A stretch of 64,000 nt of DNA from Vicingaceae bacterium (GTDB lineage Bacteria > Bacteroidota > Bacteroidia > Flavobacteriales_E > Vicingaceae). The notes under the pieces were generated by a model. The model saw only the letters and a list, made by a program, of their open reading frames with translations, made no database searches and was not told the origin of the DNA. This document shows, one piece after another, positions 10,901-19,475 of this stretch (position 1 is its first letter; each line of letters begins with the position of its first letter). The DNA lies in contig BPHE01000008.1 of assembly GCA_026003395.1 (NCBI GenBank), positions 45,716-109,715 on the forward strand, written 5' to 3'. Position numbers and translations under genes: made by a program.

Positions 10901-11281
10901 GGGAACTTTTTCGATAAGCCCCCTGGCGTAGGTGACACAAATGAAATTTTCGTTTTGAGAAATATTTTGCAACGCATTTAATCTAAGGTTGGTTTGGTGG
11001 TGGTCGGTTTGATTCAAGATGGCAATGGTTTCCCCCGAATGAGGCATAAAATAGATATTTTCTTCACTGCCTGCCAATTGTTTGAGGTCGTCAAACAAGT
11101 ACATGGCTTTTTCTTCGTAGGCCGTAACAAAGAGATGTTTGCCTTTATGTTTTTTGAAAAAATAAGCCAATGCAAGGGCTACTGAAGATCCTTTTAATCC
11201 TTGTACCGAAATTTTTTTGTTGAGAACGGCAGAATCTTCAAATTTCTTTAAGAATGGATGATTTTCAAATAACTCTAGCAC
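7964..11281 (-). CDS. mfd: Transcription-repair coupling factor Mfd
   Basis: DNA translocase that removes RNA polymerase stalled at lesions and recruits UvrA. Domains in order: a UvrB-homology N-terminal module, an RNA-polymerase-interacting domain (GDYVVHIDHGIGRFSGL, about residue 400), a RecG-like motor with Walker A GDVGFGKTE (about 570) and DEEH box IIDEEHKFG (about 670), motif TATPIPRTLQFSLMGARDLS, a helicase C lobe with QLRGRVGRS, and the C-terminal TRCF domain. The 1105 residues are typical of Bacteroidota Mfd. It converges with the upstream permease gene and sits just downstream of fbp on the same strand. Confidence 0.97.
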   Translation of the reverse strand: MLELFENHPFLKKFEDSAVLNKKISVQGLKGSSVALALAYFFKKHKGKHLFVTAYEEKAMYLFDDLKQLAGSEENIYFMPHSGETIAILNQTDHHQTNLRLNALQNISQNENFICVTYARGLIEKVPNKQMWQTNKFTIHQGEKIDLDFLIEFLVELKFEREDYAIEPGQFSIRGNIIDIYSPGMESPCRIVLDDDKVEKIKLFDPDTLSSIKEIKHVDIFPDVLHNGSIAQLTNIFEFSGPDMVIWWEDKSWVNQFMRNYLEEGRLDASIHLLPDEFEKLTGTLKEIFLHPYEKTKEKVIELEAKTESQPLFHKNFKILADSLNNFRQKNYRLYFLSKQETQYKRIASILNDIQPGIHLKHLPIALSEGFIDHHSKSIFYTDHQIFDRYHNPSHVKTGHNASMMIQLKELSQLRPGDYVVHIDHGIGRFSGLEKIDVGGRTQEALRIIYKNNDVLYVNIHSLHKISRYTGEEGKEPALDKLGGGRWQMVKLKTKKKVKELAFDLIQLYAKRKTSPGFAFSPDNYLQEELEASFIYEDTPDQAKITREIKNDMEKPYPMDRLVCGDVGFGKTELAIRAAFKAVCDSKQVAVLVPTTVLALQHFKTFSDRLKDFPCKVDYVNRMKKPSEIKQILQQLKEGKIDIIIGTHRLLSKDVKFKDLGLLIIDEEHKFGVGDKEKIRNLKVNVDTLTLTATPIPRTLQFSLMGARDLSIMTTPPPNRRPVKTKAIGFNADEIREAILYEINRNGQVFFIHNRIENLDEITGWLSKICPGVRFRYAHGRMKGSEIEEIITGFVEREFDVLVSTTIVESGIDIPNANTIFINHAHQFGLSDLHQLRGRVGRSNREAFCYLIIPPISTLTSDASKRIRSLLQFTDLGSGFHIAMRDLDIRGAGNILGAEQSGFISEIGFDTYQKILEEAIRELKQNEFKEIYRDENVEETNFVSDCNIETDWELFIPENYIPNLGDRLTVYQKIDQLQDTAESKNLLQELEDKYGKVPETIHTLIDLSLMRSMFCKLGIEKVVLKQGRFHGYFIDNPENDFYKSEMFGLLLQFIQKYPAHFKLKQIGSRLQWQIEQVYNTGDLRKWMDKVLDFLWTKEKEGKQTV

Positions 11282-11308
11282 TGTTGAGTAAGATGTAATT
11301 CAATGTAA

Positions 11309-12313
11309 TTATATGTGATTGGCCAAACTTTTGGTCAAAAATGAATAAACTTCATCTACATTTCCGGATGAACCGATAATGATGGAAGTTCTTTGATGTA
11401 ACAGCTGAGGTTCCAAATCCAGGATATTTTCACCTTGAAAGTTAATGGCTTTTCCACCTGCCTGCACTGTTAGAAAAGCCATGGGGATGCATTCGTATAT
11501 CAATCGCAGCTTGCCGTCAGGATTTTTTTTCGTAGGGGGGTAAATGAAAACACCACCTTTGATGAGGTTTCTGTGAATATCGGCCACCATAGAGCCAATA
11601 TAACGCAATGAATAGGGTTTTTCTTTATATTTGATAGATTTTAAATATTCCTTTATACCTTCAGGAAAATCTTTTTCATTCCCCTCATTAATTGAATAAA
11701 TGGAGGAGTTTTCAGGTATTTTGATATTTGGATGAGATAGGCAAAACTCACCTATGGATGGGTCTAATGTAAAACCATTGACGCCATGTCCTGTGCTATA
11801 TATCAACATAGTGGAAGAACCATAAATGACATAGCCGGCCGCAATCAAATCCTTACCTTTTTGCAGAAAATCGTCTGTATTTACCGTTTGATTCAGGTTT
11901 TTCCTTTTAAAAATTGCAAAGATGGTTCCAATGGAGGCATTTACATCAATGTTGGATGATCCGTCTAAAGGGTCAAAAGCAACAATATATTTGGCATTTT
12001 TAGAATTTTCATTTTCATAAATAATAATGTTTTCTTCTTCTTCAGAAGCAACGGCAGCCACTTCACAACCGGAACGCAAGGCAGCAACCAGCTGGTTGTG
12101 GGCATAGACGTCGAGTTTTTGTTGAGTTTCGCCTTGTATGTTGGTATTTTCGGTACTACCCAGGATATTCACCAGCCCGGCCTTGCTTACTTCACGATGA
12201 ATGATTTTGGCCGCTATGCCAATGTCTTGTAAAATTCGAGTCAGCTCGCCTTTTGCGGCAGGAAACATTTGTTGGTTTTCAAGGATAAATTCGTTTAAAG
12301 TCACTGCGCCCAT
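11309..12313 (-). CDS. fbp: Class I fructose-1,6-bisphosphatase
   Basis: Hydrolyses fructose 1,6-bisphosphate to fructose 6-phosphate in gluconeogenesis. The metal and phosphate site DPLDGSSNIDVNASIGTIF is clear in the middle. The substrate region RYIGSMVADIHR and the C-terminal catalytic stretch YECIPMAFLTVQAGGKA are also present. The 334 residues match class I enzymes. The ATG at 12313 is supported by MGAVTLNEFI. A TAnnTTTG-like sequence (TAAATTTG on the minus strand, about 20-30 bases upstream) may be its promoter. It is co-directional with mfd, 27 bases apart. Confidence 0.97.
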   Translation of the reverse strand: MGAVTLNEFILENQQMFPAAKGELTRILQDIGIAAKIIHREVSKAGLVNILGSTENTNIQGETQQKLDVYAHNQLVAALRSGCEVAAVASEEEENIIIYENENSKNAKYIVAFDPLDGSSNIDVNASIGTIFAIFKRKNLNQTVNTDDFLQKGKDLIAAGYVIYGSSTMLIYSTGHGVNGFTLDPSIGEFCLSHPNIKIPENSSIYSINEGNEKDFPEGIKEYLKSIKYKEKPYSLRYIGSMVADIHRNLIKGGVFIYPPTKKNPDGKLRLIYECIPMAFLTVQAGGKAINFQGENILDLEPQLLHQRTSIIIGSSGNVDEVYSFLTKSLANHI

Positions 12314-12438
12314 ATAATTTTCTATTTATTAATGCTACAAATTTAATCAAATTTTATGGCAAAAGATTTTGATTTTAATCTGGCAACCTTTTTATTGTTC
12401 TATCGTCATGGCTTTTGAAAACACTAAATTTAAATCTT

Positions 12439-13899
12439 ATGAGAACAACAAATTTTATGAAAAAAATCCATCAAGTGATGTCACCCGTTAAGATTTTAAA
12501 TTTGATTGCCTTGTTATTGGCAGGAAATTTAGCTTCTCAATCTATGCCAAACCTCAGGGTTTTTCTTAAGTTGGATGATCCTTGGGGTTGTTCAAATGGC
12601 CTGTACGTAAATAAGTGTTTGCCGCAAAATGGACAAATATTGATTTTAAACAGCAGCACTACGACTTATAATCTTGTCAACGATACTACTGTCTTTTTCC
12701 CATTGTGCATAGGAGGAGTTTACAATAATTTTCTGACATATTCCGAGCCCGGTTATTCTGTGAATATTTCTGTTGATTTATCAAATGTTCATCCGAATAA
12801 CAATCCAACAAATTATATTACCTATTCAGTGACACAGGGTAATACCGGTTGGTGGCCTTCGACTTTTATTTTTTTATTTATTTCAAATACTTCATTCTCT
12901 CCGTGTAATGGAGAAATAAAAGTATTTAGTTATGGGGGTAGTGTAAGTTCAGGCGGTACGGCATTTTTCCAGCTTTTTAATGTTAATACTCAGACGACAA
13001 CTAATTCTGCGGCATTTAATGTCAATAATTTGCCATATGTTACATTAACATTTACAAACCTTTGTCCCGGCTCATATGGATTTACTGCCAATGATGATTC
13101 CACTTTATCTTGTCCTCAAAACAATAATTATATTTATGGAAATTTGGAGCCAATAATGTGTATGTTGGATACCCGACCTCCAAAATGCTATGGAGAATGT
13201 TCGGGAGAAGTAGATTTAAATTATTTCCCATTAAATTACTCCGGATTTATTGATTATACTGCCGGTAACAATACGGTTACATTGTTTATACCGCCTTTAA
13301 ATATTCCTCTGGATTCAACTCTCTGTGAAAATACAACGGTATCGGTTAGTTTATATCATCCCTGGTTAAACATGCCGATTAGTTGTACAAATATCATACC
13401 TTCTGCTCCGGACAGTATATCTATTGATTTGATTATCAATGGCGGAAATGTGACGGCAAACGTACAAGGAGGAGTACAACCTTATTGGTATTATTGGTAT
13501 GATTCTAATAATAATTTAATTTCTTCCGGCGCCAATGTGGTCAATAATTTAAACAATGGAAACTATTATTTTGTTGTGGTTGATTCTGCAGGTTGTTCAA
13601 AAACAAAAAACTTTACGATTGGACCAACGGCAGTACAATATCTGAATACAAAAAATCAAATTTATCTGTTCCCCAATCCTGCTAAGGATTATCTACTTAT
13701 TGCCAATTTGAGTTCTAATAGTAAAATTGAAATTTACAATATTGAAGGAAGGTTGATAAAAGCTATCATAAACAACACATCACAAAATGAGTTAAAAATA
13801 GATATAACTAATTTACCGGATGGTGTTTATTATGTCAGTGTCAAGAATACAGACGGGATAATTATAGAAAGTTTCAAAACAATTAAATTAGCAGACTGA
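12439..13899 (+). CDS. Secreted protein with SprB-like repeat and T9SS type A sorting domain
   Basis: Predicted extracellular protein of unknown function. It has an N-terminal signal peptide (ILNLIALLLAGNLASQ) and a Cys-containing body. Near residues 340-400 there is an SprB-type repeat with GGVQPYWYYWY and NGNYYFVVVDSAGC. The C-terminal ~80-residue T9SS sorting domain begins YLFPNPAKDYLLI and ends in a short beta strand after LPDGVYYVSVKN. It would cross the outer membrane by type IX secretion and be released or anchored. Start is uncertain: ATG at 12439 or 12457 fit the signal peptide better than the in-frame TTG at 12415. The gene stands alone and is divergent from fbp. Confidence 0.85.
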   Translation: MRTTNFMKKIHQVMSPVKILNLIALLLAGNLASQSMPNLRVFLKLDDPWGCSNGLYVNKCLPQNGQILILNSSTTTYNLVNDTTVFFPLCIGGVYNNFLTYSEPGYSVNISVDLSNVHPNNNPTNYITYSVTQGNTGWWPSTFIFLFISNTSFSPCNGEIKVFSYGGSVSSGGTAFFQLFNVNTQTTTNSAAFNVNNLPYVTLTFTNLCPGSYGFTANDDSTLSCPQNNNYIYGNLEPIMCMLDTRPPKCYGECSGEVDLNYFPLNYSGFIDYTAGNNTVTLFIPPLNIPLDSTLCENTTVSVSLYHPWLNMPISCTNIIPSAPDSISIDLIINGGNVTANVQGGVQPYWYYWYDSNNNLISSGANVVNNLNNGNYYFVVVDSAGCSKTKNFTIGPTAVQYLNTKNQIYLFPNPAKDYLLIANLSSNSKIEIYNIEGRLIKAIINNTSQNELKIDITNLPDGVYYVSVKNTDGIIIESFKTIKLAD

Positions 13900-14046
13900 T
13901 TAATCTGTCTAACATACAAAACAATATTTTAATAAAGTTTGGGATTGTTTAAAAAAACAAATATCAAAGATGACTAACATGAACTTTTAATAGTATAATC
14001 AAAAAAAATTTGATAAAAAAAATTCAATCAGAAAACAATTGACTAT

Positions 14047-14081
14047 AAAAAAACCGCCATTGTTGTTATGGCGGTTTTTTA
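14047..14081. terminator. Bidirectional intrinsic terminator
   Basis: AAAAAACCGCCA is separated from TGGCGGTTTTTT by an AT-rich loop. The near-perfect stem is flanked by an A-run and a T-run, so it can terminate in both directions. It lies after the T9SS gene and argues that the acetyltransferase does not start at the ATG inside it (14068). Confidence 0.85.
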
Positions 14082-14178
14082 TTTGCAATATATTTTTCTT
14101 TTTAAGAATTTCTTAAAAAATTTAATGGACAATTTACATTTTCTGAGATATGGACAAAATTTAGCATTTTTGCAGGCT

Positions 14179-14664
14179 ATGGACAATCAAAAAATAACCA
14201 TACGTAAAGCGACTATTCAAGATGTGGACCAAATTTTGGCATTAATCAACGAATTGGCTTTATATGAAAAAGCGTCACACGAAGTTACCATTACCAAAGA
14301 ACAATTGATTCGTGACGGATTTGGAGACAAGCCATTGTTTTGGGTGTTAATGGCAGAATTTGACGGGGAAATCGCCGGTATGTCTTTTTATTACATACGC
14401 TACAGTACATGGAAAGGTCCTTGTTTATATCTTGAAGACATCATTGTCAAAGAAAAGTTCAGAGGCAAGGGGATAGGTAAAGCGTTAATGAATGCAACCA
14501 TCGAAGAGGCCGTTGCCAATGACTTTGCCATGATGGTGTGGCAGGTTTTGGATTGGAATACCCCGGCCATAGAATTTTACAAAAAATATGGTGCCGAATT
14601 TGACGATGAATGGATCAATTGCAAATTAAGAAAAAATAAAATTATAGAATTGACAAACAAATGA
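14179..14664 (+). CDS. GNAT family N-acetyltransferase (diamine/spermidine acetyltransferase-like)
   Basis: Cytoplasmic acetyl-CoA-dependent acetyltransferase. The protein from the ATG at 14179 (161 residues) begins with the usual GNAT strand ITIRKATIQDVDQILALI. It carries the acetyl-CoA pyrophosphate loop RGKGIGKALMNATIEEA near residue 95, and ends NTPAIEFYKKYGAEFDDEW as in SSAT-like enzymes. The longer frame back to 14068 would start inside a terminator hairpin and is rejected. Its TGA stop overlaps the aspartokinase ATG (ATGA), so the two are coupled. The polyamine-like substrate is inferred from similarity only. Confidence 0.9.
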   Translation: MDNQKITIRKATIQDVDQILALINELALYEKASHEVTITKEQLIRDGFGDKPLFWVLMAEFDGEIAGMSFYYIRYSTWKGPCLYLEDIIVKEKFRGKGIGKALMNATIEEAVANDFAMMVWQVLDWNTPAIEFYKKYGAEFDDEWINCKLRKNKIIELTNK

Positions 14665-15977
14665 ATAAAGTAAAAGTATTTAAGTTCGGTGGTGCATCGG
14701 TAAAAGATGCTACCGGAGTAAAAAACCTTCTCAAGATATTACATTCTAACCAAAGTCGTCCGCTTATAGTGGTTATATCAGCAATGGGAAAAACTACCAA
14801 TGCACTCGAAAAAGTTGTAGAGGCATATTTTTCCGGCGATAAAGACATTGCATACAACCGATTGGAAAAAATAAAGCAAGATCATATACACATAGTCCGG
14901 GATTTATTTGGTCAGCACTTACCACAAGATTTAAATGACAAAATCAACAATTTATTTGTAGAAGTTGAATGGGTGCTGGATGAAACACCGGTGAAAGATT
15001 TTGATTTTTATTATGATCAAATAGTGTCTGTGGGTGAATTGTTATCCACAACCATTATTTCTGAATATTTAAATCGAAAACAACTCAAAAATCAATGGAT
15101 AGATGCAAGAGATTTGATAAAAACCGATGATCGTTTTCGTGCGGCTAATGTAAATTGGGATAAAACCCGGCAATATGCAACATCAGTATTAAAAAGTATG
15201 TTTGAAAAAAGTGAAATTATTGTCACACAAGGTTTTATAGGGTCGACAGCGGAGAATTATACTACCACACTTGGTCGGGAGGGTTCCGACTACACCGCTG
15301 CCATTTTAGCCAATCTGTTAGACGCTGAAGAGATGATTGTTTGGAAAGACGTGCCAGGATTGCTAAATGCAGATCCTAAAATTATTCCTGATGCTATATT
15401 GATGCCACATATCTCTTACAAAGAAGCCATAGAATTGACATATTATGGAGCCACGGTGATCCACCCAAAAACCATCAAACCCTTGCAAAACAAAAACATA
15501 CCCTTGAAAGTTAAGTCATTTTTGGATCCGGAAGCACCCGGGACCATCATCGACCAAAATGAAAAAGACGATTTGAAATACAGCTCTTTTATTTTTCGTC
15601 CAAATCAGGTGTTAATGTCCTTTTCGGCCCGCGATTATTCTTTTATTGCCGAAGGGCATTTGAGTGAATTATTCGGCACTTTTGCACGGTTTGGAGTTAA
15701 AATAAATTTGATTCAAATTTCTGCCTTGAATTTCACTGTGTCTTTTGATAACCAACCTTTTAAGTTGGAGAAGATTTTACAATCGTCTTTGCAAGATAGT
15801 TATAAAATACTTTATAATACCGATTGCCTATTGATAACTTTAAGGCATCCCACGGCATCATTAATAAAAAAAATGAAAAACGGCAAAGAGATTTTTCTTG
15901 AACAAAGATCACGTAATACCTTCAGAATGGTTGTCAAAGCAAACCCAGATGATCCAATTTACAATAAATATCAGTAA
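14661..15977 (+). CDS. lysC: Aspartate kinase (monofunctional)
   Basis: Phosphorylates aspartate, the entry step to lysine, threonine and methionine. The kinase signature KFGGASVKD is at the N-terminus, with GREGSDYTAAILAN and the WKDVPGLLNADPK motif in the catalytic domain (1-285). ACT-type regulatory sequence follows (about 300-438). No homoserine dehydrogenase domain is attached. The start overlaps the preceding acetyltransferase stop. The 3' end overlaps the convergent waaA by 44 bases. The symbol is by function; the paralogue class was not resolved. Confidence 0.93.
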   Translation: MNKVKVFKFGGASVKDATGVKNLLKILHSNQSRPLIVVISAMGKTTNALEKVVEAYFSGDKDIAYNRLEKIKQDHIHIVRDLFGQHLPQDLNDKINNLFVEVEWVLDETPVKDFDFYYDQIVSVGELLSTTIISEYLNRKQLKNQWIDARDLIKTDDRFRAANVNWDKTRQYATSVLKSMFEKSEIIVTQGFIGSTAENYTTTLGREGSDYTAAILANLLDAEEMIVWKDVPGLLNADPKIIPDAILMPHISYKEAIELTYYGATVIHPKTIKPLQNKNIPLKVKSFLDPEAPGTIIDQNEKDDLKYSSFIFRPNQVLMSFSARDYSFIAEGHLSELFGTFARFGVKINLIQISALNFTVSFDNQPFKLEKILQSSLQDSYKILYNTDCLLITLRHPTASLIKKMKNGKEIFLEQRSRNTFRMVVKANPDDPIYNKYQ

Positions 15978-17185
15978 CCGAACCGGTGTTCCTCTCAACC
16001 CATGCTTTGCATTCTTTCGACTGTTTTAATCTCTCTTCCGGGTGGCTGATTAAAAACAAAAGTGCTTTTGTTAATTCGTCCGAATTTCGAAATATATGGG
16101 CAAATCCCAGTTTTACGGCTTCTTTTGCTTCAGGATTCTTGTCTATTTGCGGACCCAAAAAAATGGGCATTCCAAAAGCAGCCGGTTCCAACATGTTGTG
16201 TAAACTGTTCCGGAAGCCTCCGCCAATTATGGCTATATCGGCATACTGATAAATTGAGCTTAATAATCCGATGTTATCAATAATGAGAATTTTTTTGTCT
16301 AATGCATGCCTGTCGTTTGACAATGAGCTGTATGTCACAGAGCAATTGCCAAATTTTTCAATAATTTGACGTATATGGGAAACATCAACTTCATGTGGGG
16401 CAATAATAATTTTTAAATTCTCAGGTAATGAATCTATTGTTTCAGACAATACTCTGTTCTTCGGTCGGCCAAGTACTTCCACATACTAGCAGCAAATCGT
16501 CACCTTTAAATGTCGAGATTATATTATTTTCCTTTACCGATTGGGCATTTTGCCATACACGGTCAAAACGTGTGTCTCCGGATACATGCGCGTTTGTGAA
16601 CCCTAAATCAGCGAGGAGTTTTTGGGAATTTTCGTCCAGCAAAAAAAAGTATTGAAAAACGCGTAAATAGGGAATGAAAGATTTTCCCCAGGGTTTGAAA
16701 AAAATTTGGTTTTTATGAAAACGGCCACTTATTAAAAAGGCCGGAATATTTTTTGTGTATAATGCTTGAAGATAATTAAACCAAAATTCGTATTTGACAA
16801 AAAAAGCTGCGTCAGGTTGAATGGTTTCAATAAAATTCCGGGCATTCGATGGCAAATCTTCGGGTAAATAATATACTGCATCAGCCAAAGGATAGTTCCT
16901 ACGAATTTCATAACCCGATGGAGAAAAAAATGTGAGGATAATTTTATGTCCGGGATGATTTTGCTTGATTTTTTCTATCAATGGTCTTCCTTGTTCAAAT
17001 TCGCCAAGAGATGCACAATGAAACCAAAAAACCTTTTGCCCTGTTTTTTTTTCTACAGCAGTGATTATTTGTTGTTTTCTGCCAAGAGACCATAGCCGGG
17101 CTTTCTTGTTGACCAACGAAGCCAGATGTATGCCTCTGCCATAAAAATATATGCCGGTGTTGTATAATAATCTATGGATCGACAT
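15934..17185 (-). pseudogene. waaA: 3-deoxy-D-manno-octulosonic acid transferase, frameshifted
   Basis: Kdo transferase that adds Kdo to lipid A on the inner face of the membrane. The gene is split between two frames. Positions 17185-16442 encode the N-terminal half (SLGEFEQGRPLIEKI, ISGRFHKNQIFFKPWG, ending VCGSTWPTEEQ). Positions about 16480-15934 encode the C-terminal half (LPENLKIIIAPHEV, IGGGFRNSLHNMLEPAAFG). Removing one base near 16455-16460 (for example the A in CAGAG) joins them as TEEQVLSETIDSLPENL, which fits the family. The total is then about 415 residues, normal length. As Kdo transfer is usually essential, a sequence error is at least as likely as true loss. It is followed on the plus strand by convergent lysC. 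Confidence 0.9.
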
Positions 17186-17188
17186 TAT

Positions 17189-17953
17189 TTAATAATAATA
17201 AAAATCATCGGGAGGATAATTTAAAACCGGAAGTATATAACCAAAACGCAGTCCCCAAATGACGTCATTTCTTTTCAAATTGTCAATCTGACCTTTGTCG
17301 TAATTAAACCCTCTCCAATTGGAGGTTTTGCCCCAAACGATTTCTGTGCCAAATTCCAAATTAACCCAACGGGCTTTGCCTTTTCCGATGTATTGATAAC
17401 CAAAAAAAATTCTTCCGGCAGGTCCTACACTCAACCGATCATACCCTTTTAGAAGTTCTTTATTGAGTTGTGGCAATTGATTGTCCCGCCAATCAAAGCG
17501 GATTTTATGCCGCATAAGGCCACCACCGAGTTCCAATAAAATTCCTGAATTTTGATTATATTTTGAAACAGGCCATAGTTTACCAAAAGTCAGCATTAAC
17601 AAAAAACCACGTGATTCGGTGCTGACAATCACCTGCTCGCCACTTTGGCTGATTACAGCGCCATTACTATTGAGTATGCCCTGTAGTAGCCCTTGTTCTT
17701 TTACCTTATTGCCAAATAAAAAATCGCCTCTTAATCCAAGCAGCCAATTGGTTGCTGTTTTATATTTTGGAGACAAAGCCACATTTGAAAAAGTGCCAAA
17801 TCGGTTGGCAAGGTCCATTTGAGGAAATTGCACAGCATAAGTAAGTGGAAATAAAAAACCGCTGATGCTGCTATCTGGCTTTTGATTTTGTGAAAAAATT
17901 GAAGATTGAATAAAAAATAAACAGAGTAAAGATATTAGCCGTTTTTGCATCAT
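17189..17953 (-). CDS. Predicted outer-membrane beta-barrel protein
   Basis: I do not recognise a named family. From the ATG at 17953 the protein starts with a signal peptide (MMQKRLISLLCLFFIQSSIFSQ). It then shows alternating hydrophobic/polar strands with many Gly and aromatic residues (LLGLRGDFLFG, LLELGGGLMRH, GRIFFGYQYIGKG, DVIWGLRFGYILPV), the pattern of an outer-membrane barrel of about 230 residues. A longer start at 18037 would put 28 residues before the signal peptide and is unlikely. It lies three bases upstream of waaA on the same strand, so a role at the outer membrane or LPS is possible but not shown. Confidence 0.7.
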   Translation of the reverse strand: MMQKRLISLLCLFFIQSSIFSQNQKPDSSISGFLFPLTYAVQFPQMDLANRFGTFSNVALSPKYKTATNWLLGLRGDFLFGNKVKEQGLLQGILNSNGAVISQSGEQVIVSTESRGFLLMLTFGKLWPVSKYNQNSGILLELGGGLMRHKIRFDWRDNQLPQLNKELLKGYDRLSVGPAGRIFFGYQYIGKGKARWVNLEFGTEIVWGKTSNWRGFNYDKGQIDNLKRNDVIWGLRFGYILPVLNYPPDDFYYY

Positions 17954-18212
17954 ATAAACAAGTTGGAGATCATATCTATTTAAGAGAATAGCAAAATTAC
18001 AAAATAAAAAAACACTTATGAAAATACTATTTTTCAATTAATGAACGAATCAGAAAATTAAAATTTGTTGACAATTCTTGCACATAGCATTCATTTAACC
18101 GGCTTGAAAAAATAGATATATTCAATTCAAAAAAAAATAAAATTTTATCCCTGTTTGATTTTGAGAAACCTAAAAAGTATTTTATTTGTGGAACTTGCAT
18201 TTTAATTTTTTA

Positions 18213-19442
18213 ATGAAAAGCGACATTATACAATTTTTATTTCGCAGGTTGGTTTTTTTGAATGACCAAAGGATTACCCGTCCGGTTGTCAATTTGTGCA
18301 TATTGGCGGTTGTAATTAGTGTTGCAGTGATGATTGTTTCAATTTGTGTGTTGAGAGGGTTTCAAACAGGGATCAAAGAAAAAACTGTGGCATTTGCCGG
18401 ACACATACAACTCAACAGTTTTGATAATGTCAATGCTTTTGAAACACGTCCCATTCACATCGACTCTTCCTGGCTTATACCGTTGAAGCAACTAGATGAA
18501 GTTCGTCATGTCCAAAAATTTTCTCTTAAACCTTGCATCTTAAAATCGGGTGAAAATATAATGGGATGTTTGTTAAAAGGGATTGATCTTGATTTTGATT
18601 CTTCGTTTTTCGATAAATATCTTATCGAAGGTCGGTCAATTTCTTTTTCGCAAGACAGCTTGCCTTATGAGGTAGTTATTTCTCAAAAGATAGCAGAGAA
18701 GTTAAACTTAAAGACCGGTGACAATATATTCACATATTTTATTCAGCAGCCTCCATTAGTAAGAAAATTTAAAATTGTAGGAATATACCGTACCGGATTG
18801 TCTTTGACCGACGAAAAAATTATTTTATGCAACCATCGGCATTTGGAGAAACTGAACAAATGGCCCTCAGGACAAGCCACAGGCATAGAGGTACATTTGA
18901 AAGATTTTTCAAATAAAACAATAAAAAGGTCAATGGAAAAAATATCCCAAATCGTCCCTTATGATATTCAGATTTTAGAGGTTAACAAAAAATTTCCTGA
19001 AATTTTTAACTGGTTGGAGTTGCAGGACATGAATGTGATAATCATCTTGATATTAATGACGGCTGTGGCGTCCATCAATATTATATCGGCATTGTTGATA
19101 ATGATGATCGAAAAAACACAATTTATCGGCATCATGAAAGCAATGGGTGCCCGTTCATCACTTCTATTCCGCTTGTTTTTGTTACAAGGCATGTATATTA
19201 CCGCAAAGGGTTTGGTTTGGGGGAATATTGTGGGCCTGACAGTATGTATCATTCAATATTTATTCAAACCATTAAAATTAAATCCGGAAATGTATTATCT
19301 CGATGCAGTACCGGTGGAGTTTCCCTGGTTGGAAATTTTCATGATTAACTTATTTACGACAGTGATAATAGCATTAATCATTTTTTTACCATTATTGATG
19401 ATTAAAAAAATAAGCCCGGTTAAGGCAATAAAATTTGATTAA
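18213..19442 (+). CDS. LolC/LolE-like ABC transporter permease
   Basis: Inner-membrane permease of the lipoprotein-releasing (LolCE) type. It has an N-terminal helix (VVNLCILAVVISVAVMIVS), a periplasmic domain (about 60-270) and three C-terminal helices. The FtsX motif is IEKTQFIGIMKAMGARSSLL, and the end ISPVKAIKFD is typical. The ATG at 18213 is preferred to the TTG at 18186. In Bacteroidota these permeases probably extract lipoproteins from the inner membrane with a LolD ATPase, which is not in this window. The DUF6089 barrel gene follows after 33 bases. Confidence 0.88.
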   Translation: MKSDIIQFLFRRLVFLNDQRITRPVVNLCILAVVISVAVMIVSICVLRGFQTGIKEKTVAFAGHIQLNSFDNVNAFETRPIHIDSSWLIPLKQLDEVRHVQKFSLKPCILKSGENIMGCLLKGIDLDFDSSFFDKYLIEGRSISFSQDSLPYEVVISQKIAEKLNLKTGDNIFTYFIQQPPLVRKFKIVGIYRTGLSLTDEKIILCNHRHLEKLNKWPSGQATGIEVHLKDFSNKTIKRSMEKISQIVPYDIQILEVNKKFPEIFNWLELQDMNVIIILILMTAVASINIISALLIMMIEKTQFIGIMKAMGARSSLLFRLFLLQGMYITAKGLVWGNIVGLTVCIIQYLFKPLKLNPEMYYLDAVPVEFPWLEIFMINLFTTVIIALIIFLPLLMIKKISPVKAIKFD

Positions 19443-19448
19443 TTTTTT

Positions 19449-19456
19449 TATTTTTG
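19449..19456 (+). promoter_or_regulatory. Candidate -7 box for the DUF6089 gene
   Basis: TATTTTTG matches TAnnTTTG exactly, 20 bases before the TTG start at 19476. No good -33 element is visible. If active, the gene has its own promoter in the gap after the permease. Confidence 0.4.
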
Positions 19457-19475
19457 TGTTTTAAAAATCAAGAAA

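Noticed and set aside
13890..13916. Hairpin at the stop of the T9SS gene as a terminator
   Set aside because: A bulged stem around AGACTGATTAATCTGTCT lacks a T-run. The strong terminator for this gene is at 14047-14081.
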